Shown here: one piece after another, positions 10,857 to 22,357 of the stretch
Layout: each line of letters starts with the position of its first letter
Numbering within the stretch: position 1 is the stretch's first letter
Assembly (NCBI GenBank): GCA_018398575.1
Contig: JAGTXZ010000020.1
Location: 2,170,001-2,234,000, forward strand
DNA length: 64,000 nucleotides
Direction: 5' to 3'
Source of the DNA: Ampelomyces quisqualis
Taxonomy: Eukaryota > Ascomycota > Dothideomycetes > Pleosporales > Phaeosphaeriaceae
Notes under the pieces: model-generated
The model's database searches: none
What the model saw: only the letters and a program-made list of their open reading frames with translations
What the model was told of the DNA's origin: nothing
Made by a program: the position numbers and the translations under genes

Positions 10857-12458
10857 GGCAGGGGGAACACGAAACTTACAACACGCCGCAGCGCTCTCTG
10901 CAGCCTTTGAAAAATGCGTGTATGCAACAGGGCGATTGAGCGAAAGTCGGCGGATGGGTGTCAGTCAGCAGCAGATTGGGGTGGAGTCTGGTGCTGTTGG
11001 CCCAACACCAACAGTTTTGAATGCGAAAGGTGGCAAGAGGACGAAGGCGAGCGAGTGGACAATCGGGCTCGCAGCGTGCTTCCGAGTGCACCAGGAGAAG
11101 ACGAGGAACACCAGGTTCCGGAAACCAATGAGACTTCGATGGCAGCGACCGCAGCACGCGCGGTATTGATGGATTCGTCGTCTCAGTGGTTGTACGTGTG
11201 CGGAAAAAGAGGAAGAAAGAGGGAACAGTTGCGTTATTCGAAAAGATGGTGGGAACGACGAACGGACCGTGCCTGAACATAGAGATCAGATGCTGGCGCA
11301 AGCTAGGCTAGGTGATCGGTGGTATACCTGCTACAATATGCTGCTGTTGCCAAACACGACCCAGTTGGCGTCTGCACTTCGTTTCCTATCTACCATTTAC
11401 ACTTCAGCGTCAACACCAGTTCGTCCCCGTCAATCATGATTCTATCCTGTCCATCTCCGACTAGGCATCACGCAGCGTCTAGCATGAGAATAATGAAGCC
11501 AAGTTATCAGCTAGTCGTAACAATACTACTGTCTACAGTGCCGACTATTGGCATACCATTGGCATGCAACTCCTGCGCAGTCTGCTAGACCACTACCCAT
11601 CTCACGAACAAATGGCATGCATTGTGCCTTGGAAAAAGAACCTTGGAGAGAGAAGAGGGATCATGTTTGTGACGTGATGCAGTACGACAAGGCGCATCAG
11701 TCGCCTGACCAGTTCACGTTGATCAGAAGAAAAGTGGCGAATGACTTCGTTTCATCAATGCACTAGGCAGATTCAGGCTGGAGCCCATGGAGTAGTTAAA
11801 TCTGGCCGCCGAATCCTGCGGATGGATTGAGAAGCTTCAAGATACGGAGTACACGCGTGGTTGATGGTGGAGCGTTACGCTGTGGCCCGTGCCCGGTTTC
11901 CGATTAAGTCTAGCGACTAGCACTGATGTAGTTAGGAAGAGATCTCCATGCATGCAGGTGCGGGAGCCAGTAAATTCAACTCACCCAAATCTTTGCCATC
12001 ACGGCCAGAAGAAAAAAGAATCGTAGCAAACAAAGGCCTAAGCACTTTGGAAGGGGGGGAGGGGAACGAAAGCGCACCAATCAGCTTGCGACGAGTTGCC
12101 AGCGTTCACAGACTCGCACTCAAACAACTGGATCTAAGCTGTTTTCCACGAGCCTAATGGCGCGGTGGACTGATCATGGCATCGAGGGCAGGCTGATTGA
12201 TTTCACACTCGTAGATGACCATGGACCAGCGATATCACTACATGGAGTGCAAGGCTCAAGGCTTGCGCATTGCTTTTAGAAATTCAATTGCGCAACTACA
12301 CGTATGGTGCAGTTCTATCCCTAGTAATCACACTTCTCCATGTCTGCACCATGTAGGTATCTAGCAGGCATCAAACAAACCCCCGGAACACCAGGAAACG
12401 CCCGTGCGAAACAAATACGAGTACACCAGTGACTTTTCCAGATCGCCCGACGATGTGC
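10857..12458. other. Long intergenic region upstream of HPC2
   Basis: 1.6 kb between the HPC2 start and the NOP56 stop. The HPC2-proximal part (to about 11300) keeps a 141-codon open frame on the HPC2 strand and is probably promoter and 5' leader. One copy of the decamer TACGGAGTAC is at 11843-11852. No supported gene. Confidence 0.5.
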
Positions 12459-14170
12459 TCAAGCCTTGCTCTTCTTCTTTTTCTTGCCTTCGCCGTCTTC
12501 TTCGTCGGCATGTTTCCTCTTCTTATCCTTCTTCGACTTCTTCTCCGACACATCTTCCTCCTTCGCCTTTGATTTCTTCTTCTCCTTCTTTTCCTTCTTG
12601 TCCTTCTTTTCTTTGCGCACTGCTTGCTCGGTAGCACTCGCAGTGATTCCATCTGCCATCTCAACATCCTCCGCAGCGGCAGCGGTAGGATCCTCAACGC
12701 CAATGTCGGTCATGACGAGATTCATGGCGTTTTGCATGACGGTGGAGTTCTTCGTAGGTGGCGCTCCGGAAGCATAGAATTCGATTCTTTCGTCGACCTG
12801 ACGCTTCAGAGCCTCACCAAATTTCGAGGTCGGTGTCTCCGAAAAGTTGTCAATTCTTGACGCAATCGAGCATTTGTTGGCCAAGAAACGTGATATCCTT
12901 CCCTTGGACTTGGCACCAGTCTTGCCAATGAAGGACGAGTGGTAGATGAGACCATACTTGGGTGTGTTACCCTTGGTCTTGAGTCTGCAGGCTTGTTAGA
13001 GTCGCAATTCATAAGATAGATCAAGTACCTACGCTCGGAAGAGTGCTTTCTCCGCACCGAGAATTTGGACGGTGGAGGCAGGGTACTTGGACAGGTTTGT
13101 CAATGATCCCGCCTTGGAAATCAGACGCGCTCCGACCGTATCACCGATAAGCGCGGCTAAGTTGGGAGCGACCTGGTTCATTCTGCTTCCAAGATAGTTG
13201 GAAAGTTGCTTGCGGTAGGCGGCAAGAGATGCGGTGCGCTTGGCAAAGGCCATAACGATCTCCATATCAGCTTCAGACAGATCACGACCCATGCTTGTGC
13301 GAGCAGCCTTGACAATCGCTTGCGCAACGCCCTCGTCATCGTCGACAACGGCCGCGAGATCATGGAGGTCGTCCTCTGTGAGACGCGACTTGTCACCGAT
13401 TGCAAGAACAATCTTCGCGTACTGATCGTTGTTGGACACGATCTTGGAAAGCTCGGGGAAGTGCCACCCATAGTTCTCGCGTAGACGCATACAGAATTGG
13501 TTCAACTAGTGTACGTCAGCAGGTGGCTTTTAGAAAATTTCTTCGTGCACGCACATCCTTGTCAACCTGGTCCAGGGTCGCGATAGCTTGGATGATGTGG
13601 TTGTCCTGCTTCTGGACGCTGAACTTGACCTTTGCGCGGGAGTACGCATGACCAAGACCGAGGATGGACCTGTCGATGTCGCCTGGCTGCAGCTTCTTGA
13701 TGAGCTTGCCGGAGTGCTGGCGCAAACCACGAAGGAGGTCAGAGACGACTTCGGAGGTGTCGCTAGTCTCGCACGACAAGTTGGGGAACGCCGCCTTGAT
13801 GCTGCCGGCCAGATTCTTCTCGCTGATGCCCAAAGTGATCGTCTTCTTCTTGCCCGCCTTGGGCAGATTCGTCTCTAGGGTCGCGCGCAGGAAATCGGAC
13901 AGGATACCCTCACTGATGTCGTTGATCTCCTGCAGCGCATCCTGGGTGCCCTGGAACGGCGCGAGACCGACGAGCTCGACGGTCTTCCCGAACTTGTCGA
14001 GATCTTGCACAGCTTTCTGCACCTCCTGGAGGCGACTTCCGATGGTATCGGGCTGGAGGATGACCTTGAAGACCTAGAAAGCGCGCGTTAGTAGCTGTCC
14101 GCCGGCGCGCTGCTGCGCAACCTACCGCATAGCCCACTGGACTTTCGTGTAGCAAATAGTCAACAGACAT
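12459..14170 (-). CDS. NOP56: Box C/D snoRNP core protein Nop56
   Basis: Nucleolar core protein of box C/D snoRNPs, needed for rRNA 2'-O-methylation and pre-rRNA processing; pairs with Nop58 and fibrillarin. Exons (minus) 14126..14170, 13555..14073, 13033..13505 and 12459..12984 give 520 residues. The N-terminus MSVDYLLHESPVGYAVFKV is the NOP5 N-terminal domain. LGLGHAYSRAKVKFSVQKQD is the conserved core, followed by the Nop domain with ENYGWHFPELSK, GARLISKAGSLTNLSK, STVQILGAEKALFRA and NKCSIASRID. The tail, about 455-520, is a KKE/KKK-rich low-complexity stretch, as in yeast Nop56. All three introns are about 50 nt. Choice of Nop56 over Nop58 rests on the N-terminal and KTKGNTPKYGLIYHS sequences. 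Confidence 0.94.
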
Positions 14171-14455
14171 GGTGGGTCGCCGGATACACAGCAGTCTGCT
14201 TGACAACGGCGCTGGGCGGTCGAGTGGATTTGTCGAGCGAATGGGACGATTGGTGCTGGTAACGTCGAGGGTGGTGTGGTCTGAAAAGAAGTTCTGAAAA
14301 CCCGATTCGAGCTCGGGCCTGTTGCGAGGGCGCTAGCGCTAGCTGTTCCAAAAAAGTGGCATTCGAACAGGCCCGTAGCGCCCCGCGACAACAGACAATA
14401 TCACCACTATTGCCTCTACAAACACGATTTCGGATACCCAGAGAGGCCACTCACG
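14171..14455. promoter_or_regulatory. Divergent promoter NOP56 / CCT6
   Basis: 285 nt between two start codons, so both promoters must fit here. No element was identified with confidence. Confidence 0.55.
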
Positions 14456-16467
14456 ATGTCGGCCGCACAACTGCTAAATCCTAAGGCGGAGTCGAGGGCA
14501 TGTCACCGATGCTAGTTGAGCTGGAGCAAAACTGACCAGCACACAGAGACGCGGGGAAGCTTTGCGCGTCAACATTTCGGCTGGAGAGGGCCTACAGCAG
14601 GTATGATAGTGTCATGAGCAAGCTGTGAAGTCCTGCTAAATTCAAACCAGGTGCTCGCTTCAAACCTTGGGCCTCGCGGTACTCTGAAAATGTAAATAGA
14701 AAGCTCCTCCTACACCGCGATAGACAGCTGACCACACGCAGGCTCGTAGACGGTGCGGGAGGTGTATGTTACGAGTGCTCGCCCTTGCGACCTACGTTGA
14801 CGAGTGTTATCAGATCAAACTCACGAAAGACGGAAGCGTCTTGCTGAAAGAAATGGTACGTATCTGGAAAAGCAGATGGAGGCCGAACTAACGTTTGTCC
14901 AGCAAATCCAAAACCCCACAGCCGTCGGTTCATCCCCTCATGACTTCTGGACCTGCACTGATTGAACCAGGTCATGATCGCGCGCGCAGCAACAGCCCAG
15001 GACGACATCACCGGGGACGGAACCACGTCGGTAGTGTTGCTTGTAGGAGAGCTTTTGAAGCAGGCAGATCGCTATATTGCCGAGGGTCTACATCCACGCG
15101 TTATTACGGATGGCTACGATATTGCGAAGACGGAAGCACTCAAGGTGCGCCTTAACACGATCTCATCATGAAGCTGACCTAACATGGCAGCCAGTTCCTC
15201 GACGAGTTCAAGCTTGCAAAAGAAGCCGACCGAGAACTGCTCCTCTCTGTTGCGCGAACTTCGCTATCAACGAAGCTCGATAGCTCGCTTGCTGAGCAGC
15301 TCACGCCTGACATTGTCGACTCTGTCCTCGCGATCTACCAGGCTCCCGCGAAGCCAGACTTGCACATGGTCGAGATCATGACGATGCAACATCGGACCGC
15401 CGCCGACACACAATTAATCCGAGGTCTGGCTTTGGATCACGGCGCAAGACATCCTGACATGGCCAAACGTGTCGAGAACGCCTTCATTCTCACACTCAAC
15501 GTCAGTTTGGAATACGAAAAGTCGGAAATTAACTCTGGTTTCTACTACTCGAGCGCCGAGCAGAGAGAGAAGCTTGTCGAAAGCGAGCGACGATTCGTAG
15601 ACGACAAGTTGAGGAAGATTGTTGAGTTGAAGAAAGAGGTTTGCGGCAATGACCCAAAGAAGGGCTTTGTCATAATAAACCAAAAAGGCATTGACCCTCT
15701 GAGCCTGGATGTACTCGTCAAGAATGGCATCTTCGCGCTAAGGCGGGCCAAGAGGAGAAACATGGAGCGTCTTCAGCTGGTCTGCGGTGGCACTGCACAG
15801 AATAGCGTTGATGATCTAACGCCTGAAGTTCTTGGCTGGGCCGGTCTCGTCTACGAACACCAGCTCGGCGAGGAGAAGTACACATTTGTGGAAGAAGTCA
15901 AAGAACCAAAGTCCGTCACGCTACTCATCAAAGGACCTAATGCGCATACCATATCTCAGATCAAGGACGCTGTAAGAGACGGACTACGGAGTGTTTACAA
16001 TATGATTGTCGACAAGAGCGTGGTGCCCGGAGGCGGATCCTTCCAGGTTGCTTGTGCAAAGCGACTCGAGAGCGAGCAATTCAAGAAGACGGTCAAGGGC
16101 AAGGCAAAGTGGGGAGTAGCAGCTTTCGCAGACTCTCTTCTCATCATCCCAAAGACTCTGGCAGCTAACTCCGGCCACGACATTCAAGATTCTTGTAAGG
16201 CATTTTTTAATTTCTATGTCTTGCATAGCTTACCATCAAATAGTGGCGGCCCTGCAGGATGAGCATGCCGAAGGTAACGTGGTTGGGCTCAATCTTGCCA
16301 CAGGTGATCCCATGGATCCAACACAGGAGGGTGTTTACGACTCTTTCCGTGTGTTGCGCAACTGCATAGCGTCAGCCACTGGCATCGCCTCGAACTTGTT
16401 GTTGTGCGATGAGATGCTGAAAGCACGACAAATGGGGCGACAACCGGAGCCTGGTGAAGGCCAATAA
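14456..16467 (+). CDS. CCT6: Chaperonin TRiC/CCT subunit zeta
   Basis: Zeta subunit of the cytosolic chaperonin that folds actin and tubulin. Nine exons: 14456..14497, 14547..14600, 14651..14691, 14742..14763, 14814..14855, 14903..14923, 14971..15144, 15195..16194 and 16244..16467, giving 539 residues, the family length. Motifs: SNLGPRGTLKMLVDGAGG, IKLTKDG, the ATP-site GDGTTS in exon 7, and VPGGGS near the C-terminus. The first 75 residues are scattered over six exons of 21-54 nt. The first intron has a GC donor (AGG then GCATGT); no GT donor keeps the frame, while the joined KAESRRRGEALRVNISAGEG fits the family. Introns are about 47-50 nt. Confidence 0.93.
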
Positions 16468-17546
16468 GATGGCAGTGTCGCATACTGGGTCGAGAGAACT
16501 GCGGGTGACCATGCGAGGGTAGTCGAACAGCAGAAATAACTCGCCTGTTCTCGGCTTTGCTTGAAGTCCTGTAGAGTACCGTCGAAACGAAAAGTACAAC
16601 AAAAATGTAGCAATTGCCGCCAAAGGCTGCTCGGCACTTACACGTCCTCAGTGCCTTTGAAAGTGCGGAAGCACAGAGTAACGCTAAGTAGGGTCATTGA
16701 AATCCTGCTCATGGCATTGGCAGGGGTAGTTGAAACTTGGATTTAGACTCTTGAGTCTTGTCTTGCGAGAGTTTTTTTGCCGCATCAACTGTCGAAAGTC
16801 CCCTGGGCTAGGCCTGATTAGGCAGGACTCCTTAAAAATCATGAACAGAAGGCACCTTCATTTTCCTATACAACAGCTATTCTACGGAGTACTCCATACG
16901 GAATAGTACATGTAGAAAATCTAAAAGAGACTGTATTAAACAAGCAATCTAGGAAAAGTAAGAGAAGTATTGCGCCTATTTTAGCCAAGTAAGTAGCCTG
17001 CTTTTTTTGTACTTAGCTTCGTTACTATAATTAATTAAATGGGGAGAGAGCAGTTCTGACCAATCAAAGCGTATTGCCGCCTCCTTCCGCCTGCCCAGAT
17101 AGGACAAACACAGGAGACTTTTCGACAATTTAATAATGCGGGGCACCCTTGGTTGTGATGGAGCACCGGACCCCGGTACTCCGTATTTCGTGTCGAGAGT
17201 CATCGCAGCCGCGTAGTTTTACGAGCGCCTGAAGATGTCGTATTGGTTGACTTTCTGCTGTGGTAGATGGCAGTTCCCTGATCACCATTGGGATCGTCGC
17301 CAACACGTGGGGATGGCGTTCAGACCGAGTGCTAAGGGATTAGAGAAAAGCCAAGCCGGATTGCGACGAGACGAGTTGCATCTGCTGCTTTCGGCTTGCG
17401 CTTGTTCAACTGTGGCATCTGTCTTCTTCCTTCTTTTCACGTTTTAATGGCAGCAACAACATAGCGATAATTCCTTCCTGTTCGAAAGCGACGCAGCGCA
17501 GCGCACGCGACGGTCTTTGTTCTGTTGCTCCAACCTTCCTTAGGCC
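16468..17546. other. Intergenic region with AT-rich block
   Basis: 1.08 kb between CCT6 and the mannosidase. About 16750-17120 is clearly more AT-rich than the genes and is framed by TACGGAGTAC motifs (see the repeat entry). The last 100 nt before 17547 should be the mannosidase leader. No supported gene. Confidence 0.55.
16883..17185. repeat. Possible MITE-like block between inverted TACGGAGTAC motifs
   Basis: TACGGAGTAC at 16883-16892 and its reverse complement GTACTCCGTA at 17176-17185 enclose about 300 nt of AT-rich, non-coding DNA. Right at the left motif sits the palindrome GGAGTACTCC. This is the size and layout of a miniature inverted-repeat element, but only ten bases match and no target-site duplication was established, so the call is weak. 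Confidence 0.25.
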
Positions 17547-20440
17547 ATGTTTCGTTACAGAAGATATCGCATCTTTCTGGTTTTCGCGGTTTTTGCCATC
17601 TTTGCCCTGTACAAGTTCGGCGCATCTGGAACAACATGGCGGGAAGCTGCATCGACGGCGGCCGAGTTGAAGAACGAGGCCGAGGATGCCCTGGGCCTTG
17701 GCTCGAGGCCACGTCCGCCGATAGCACATGAAACGAAGAAGTTGGAATTGGAGATACCGGTCGCAAGCATAACACAAGCGCTGCAGACTCCGCCACCGAT
17801 CAGAAAGATTCCTACGCCCTCTCCGCCGAGTCCTGCAGTATCAGAGCATTCGCAACCGCAGCAGAAGCCAACGATACCCACACCCATACGGCCCAACCCA
17901 CACGTCAATCCTGCAGCCCCTGCCAATGATCTCGTGCTGTCGACCAGCATTGAGCCTATTCACTGGACCAAGCTGCCCGAGAAGTTCCCGGTGCCGTCCC
18001 AGTCTCTTATCAAGCTGCCGAGTGCCAAGCCGAGATCAATACCCAAGATTCAGTTCCAGTTCGGACCAGAGGGTGCGGCAGCAAAGGCAGATAGGCTAGT
18101 GAAGCTGGACAGGGTCAAGACTGTTTTCAAAAAGTCGTGGAGTGGGTACAGGGAGTTTGCGTGGACGCATGATGAGTTGAGGCCGCTATCGGGCACATTC
18201 AAGGATCCGTTTGCAGGTTGGCGCGCAACACTGGTGGATGCTCTTGACACTCTGTGGATTATGGGGATGAAGGACGAGTTTGAGGAGGCCGCCAAGGCTG
18301 TAGACGAGATCGACTTCACGACAACACCTCGCGCAGATATTCCGCTCTTCGAAACCACGATCCGCTATCTTGGAGGTCTGCTGGCAGCCTACGATGTCAG
18401 CGGTAAGAAATACAAGAACCTCTTGCACAAAGCAGTCGAACTAGCTGAGGTGCTGATGAGCGCCTTCGACACCCCGAATCGAATGCCAGAGACATACTAT
18501 TATTGGATGCCGCAATTCGCATCGCAAAGACACCGAGCTAGCACACGAGTAGTCTTAGCAGAAATCGGATCCTTGTCCATGGAATTTACCCGGCTGGCCC
18601 AGCTCACTGGGGAACACAAATATTACGATGCAATCGCCCGCATCACAGACAACCTGGAAGAGTTTCAAAACAACACAAAGCTCCCTGGCATGTGGCCGAC
18701 ATACTTGGATGCCTCCGGATGTGGTACGGTCTACGTTGATGCACCTCCCCAGGCCCCTTTGAAGGGCATCTTTGACGCTACAGACGCTCCATCTCCAACC
18801 CTGCATTTGTCGCCCGAGGGCAACAAATACGTGTCCCTCAAGTTGCCTGAACCTATCGTTCTTGTACCGAATGGAGAGAGTCCAACTCATGTTGCACAGC
18901 AAGAAGAAGCAGCACTCGCGCCGGGCAATGCTGACAAGGGTGAGATTCGCAACTGGAAAGGCCAGCCTCTTGGTAGGCGCCAGCTGGACATTGATCTCAA
19001 TCAGATGTCCGAGGTTAAGGCCGATGCGGCAAATGCAATTCCGGTAGATACCTTACCAGCTGCAGCCACCACACCTAAGCCCCCTGAGTGTGTAGATCAC
19101 GGCTTCACGTCGACTTCTGATTTCGGCCGTGAGGAGTTTACCCTTGGTGCAATGTCGGACTCAACCTACGAATACTTGCCGAAAGAGTACCTACTTCTTG
19201 GTGGACAGGTTGAGAAATACCGAGCCATGTATGAACAATCCATGGATGTGATTAAGGAGCACTTGGTCTTTCGGCCGATGCTCCCAAAGGAAGAAGACGT
19301 GCTGTTCTGCGGAAAGCTCAACGTGCCATCGCGTGAGAAGGATGACCTCGTTGGGGATCTGGTCGGCGAGAACGCCCATCTGACATGCTTTGCAGGCGGC
19401 ATGTTTGGTTTGGGTGCAAAAATCTTCGACCGTCCCAAAGATCTCGAGATTGCGAAGAAGCTTACCGAGGGCTGTGTATGGAGCTACAGTATGACGCAAA
19501 GCGGCATCATGCCAGAGACCTTCGAAGCCATACCATGTGAAAGCGCTGTCGAGTGTGCGTACAATCAAACTCTGTATTTTGAAACGCTTGATCCTCGAGC
19601 GGACTACCGCCTTCAGAGCTACAAGGAGCAGATGCAAGTATATCACTCACAACTAGCCTCTGCGTCTTCATGGTACGAGGCTGAGTTGGCTGCCATGACA
19701 GCACCACCAACTCCATTGGTAGATCTCGCAATCCCAGTACTGGCTACACAAACTCCAGCATATGAGGACACGCTGGACAGGCGCCAGCTAGCAGACTTAT
19801 TAGACGATGCCGAAGTTGCAGTTGCTCCCTCTGACCCCATCGCCACGCCATTCAATCGCGACTCGGCCGTTCGCAGTAGACCAGACGAACCACAAAGCCC
19901 ACCGACCAGAGTTCAGCATGCACTCGATGTCGAAGATGCGATGCCTGAGCAGAGCCAGACTCTTCCTGCATTTCCTTACATCTACACCCCCATCGCTCCA
20001 CTGTCCCACGATGATTATGTGCAAAACAAGATCCAAGAAGAACGACTGCCGACAGGCGTTACAAGAATCGGGGCCCGGAACTACATTCTTCGGTAAGGCA
20101 CTCGTATCGTAGGTACTGTAGGTGAAATTTGCTAATACTCGACAGGCCTGAAGCCATCGAATCTGTATGGTATATGTATCGCATCACCGGCGACAACCAC
20201 TGGCGTGAAGCCGGATGGCAGATGTTTCTTGCTGTCGACCAGCACACTTCTACTAAACATGGCAACTCAGCAATAGACGACGTTACAAAGCTGAATCCAA
20301 CTTTGAACGACGCTATGGAAAGTTTTTGGCTCGCCGAAACGCTCAAATATTTCTACCTTTTGTTCGAAACAGAAGACGTTGTGAGCTTGGACGAGTGGGT
20401 TTTGAATACGGAGGCGCACCCGTTCCAGAGACCTGCATGA
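17547..20440 (+). CDS. GH47 alpha-1,2-mannosidase, large type II membrane form
   Basis: Class I alpha-mannosidase trimming N-glycans, expected in the ER or Golgi lumen. Exons 17547..20092 and 20146..20440 give 946 residues. A short basic N-terminus and one hydrophobic segment (about 9-24, IFLVFAVFAIFALYKF) mark a type II protein. A Pro-rich stem follows, then the GH47 barrel: WSGYREFAWTHDELRP, LVDALDTLWIMGM, FETTIRYLGGLLAAYD, RPEAIESVWYMYRITGD and the terminal NTEAHP with the calcium-binding Thr. Family members are often 500-650 residues; here two low-complexity insertions (roughly residues 410-510 and 705-800) add length. It could be a processing mannosidase or an EDEM-like degradation factor; the sequence does not decide. 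The intron is 53 nt. Confidence 0.87.
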
Positions 20441-21571
20441 TGATTTGCTCGTGTTTTATACTGGCATTGAGTCCAGAATTTCGCTCCGCAAGATCAGAAG
20501 TACTGTTACTGGCGTCGATAGCAACACTTTAGGTGTGTGAAGTTCTATCCCAGCGTTGAATAGAGTTAATCTTTGCTCGTTACATCTAACAGGAAATCAA
20601 CCCTGTGTGCATTGACTAGCCGAAGATTTCCTCCATGCCCGATCAGCCGTCATTGCAAGATCATTGAATACTTGAGCCGTTACCGGCACTCGCGAAACAA
20701 GACGCAGAGGTCACCATCATACATTCATATGCAACATATAGCCGGATTCCACGACCTGCAGGCATAAGCAAGTAGTCTTACTCGATCCGAGGTTATTGAT
20801 TCTGTGAAACCAAGCGAACGTCATTCATAGGGAGGCTACGCAGAGGTTGCTCGGAGGCTAACTAGGATATGCACGATTGCAAGCCCATACCTAGAGGGCT
20901 AGCTCCATGGAACTTATCAGCATGGCATTCACTCGAGACAAGGAAGGGAAAGAGAAAAGCGTATTTGGTATCAAGGCTTACATAGCTTCGCTTGGTGGTG
21001 AGAGTCCAGCACACTTTGCCATTGTTCTGGGGCTATGATTGATTGATTGAAGTTGTTTAGCGTCCGTTTATGACCTCCCGTGGGGTACTTTAAGGAAGAA
21101 CATCATACAAAATTTTGTACGCCAAAACTCTGCTACAACCACAAAATTGCTTGTCTGACTACGTGCTCGGCTATCAGATGGCTTTGTGCCGGGTGCCGAC
21201 TGCATCGTCCAATTGTTACTGTCAATCCATGTTGCCCAAAGACGCCTGCAAAGACAAGCGGTCGAAACTGGGCAGCACTATCACAAACCTCGCGAAGTGG
21301 TCCATGTCGACTAATGAGGGAACATGGAATTGGAGCTGAAATTATCCATACTCTCTTTACCGAGTGACCGTGGTTTTCCTTGTCGATCTCATGGAGTGGG
21401 AGTAGGGCAGTCAACACTGAACAGTGACGCCCACCTCTAGACAGCTTTACTAAGTATACTTCGCCACGTCCATAGGCTCGGTGCCAGAGTCTATCTATAC
21501 CCCAGTGTCTCCTGCTTAGTCAATCTTTCACGCCAATGATCAACTTCAATATGCTTTATAAACGGGTCCAG
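20441..21571. other. Gene-free flank of the decayed island
   Basis: 1.1 kb downstream of the mannosidase. Only short open frames; no domain, RNA gene or repeat recognised. Confidence 0.45.
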
Positions 21572-22357
21572 ATGCGATCCTGTAGGCTGTGAGCGCTTTT
21601 ACGACATTGCGGAAAAATACACATTGGGCGATGTCGCTGCGCAGTCTGGTAAGCAATACCTCGCTCCAACTTCATGCTCTATCTTACCTGTCTAGACTAT
21701 GTCATGCGCTGGAGTATACTGAATAACCCATGCTACTTCTCCGCACCTTTCTCCGGCATGATTGCTCCTGCCGCCCACAACTTTGTTTTCCACTCCATGT
21801 CCAACCACAGCACTGAGAAGCCCGGTGGCACACTGACTCGAGAGGTCCTGAACGCTTTCTCTGCAGTCACTGGTGACGGCCCTGGCAACTTTATGCACAA
21901 CAGAGGTTAAGAGCTTATTCCGGACAACTAGTTCAAACGACCATTGTCAAACACGTACAAACATCCCGGAGGTATTTGCCGACGTTTAATTCAACAATGC
22001 CGTAAGTTATCTGATGCGGATACTTTGTCAATGCTAATCATACTAGACGTATCCTGTAATCGTTCGAATAGGAGGTAACACCAGCACGGTGAACTCCTTC
22101 GCTGGTGTCGATCTGACTGATTTGACTGGAGGGGAATTCAATCTGGCAACTCTTTCAGAGGGAAATAACGGTGCTTGCTACCTTCTACAAGCATCCCCGG
22201 CTAGACTTCCTGACGTTTCCAACCAATTACTTGGCGCGGTAGAATGAGTTCTTGGATGGGCAATGCAGCAGCTTGCACCTCTCAACCAGAAAGCTTTATG
22301 CCCCCAGTTAGCGAATTTCGATCCTCTGTTGTTCAACTTGTATCCCCGGTGCGAGGT
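21572..22357 (+). pseudogene. Broken peroxidase-like secreted-enzyme gene
   Basis: Remnant whose translated pieces read FYDIAEKYTLGDVAAQS, RWSILNNPCYFSAPFSGM, SNHSTEKPGGTL, GGNTSTVNSFAGVDLTDLTG and LEGNN-like SEGNNGACYLLQ. I associate this pattern with fungal family-2 (chloroperoxidase-like) heme peroxidases, with moderate confidence. Two intron positions are still visible (donor GTAAGC near 21650 with acceptor near 21697; donor GTAAGT near 22012 with acceptor near 22046). It is interrupted by in-frame stops at about 21908 (TAA), 21929 (TAG), 21987 (TAA) and 22243 (TGA), and by a one-base frame change near 21975. Three stops fit CAA-to-TAA or TGG-to-TAG changes, the CpA-to-TpA type expected of repeat-induced point mutation. 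Confidence 0.6.

Noticed and set aside
10876..11301. 141-codon frame directly upstream of HPC2 as a separate gene
   Set aside because: More likely the HPC2 5' leader; rich in Arg, Pro and Cys without pattern. A regulatory upstream frame remains possible but unsupported.
12466..12777. Plus-strand frame of Phe/Ser/Leu-rich sequence that looks like membrane segments
   Set aside because: It is the antisense of the Lys/Glu-rich NOP56 tail.
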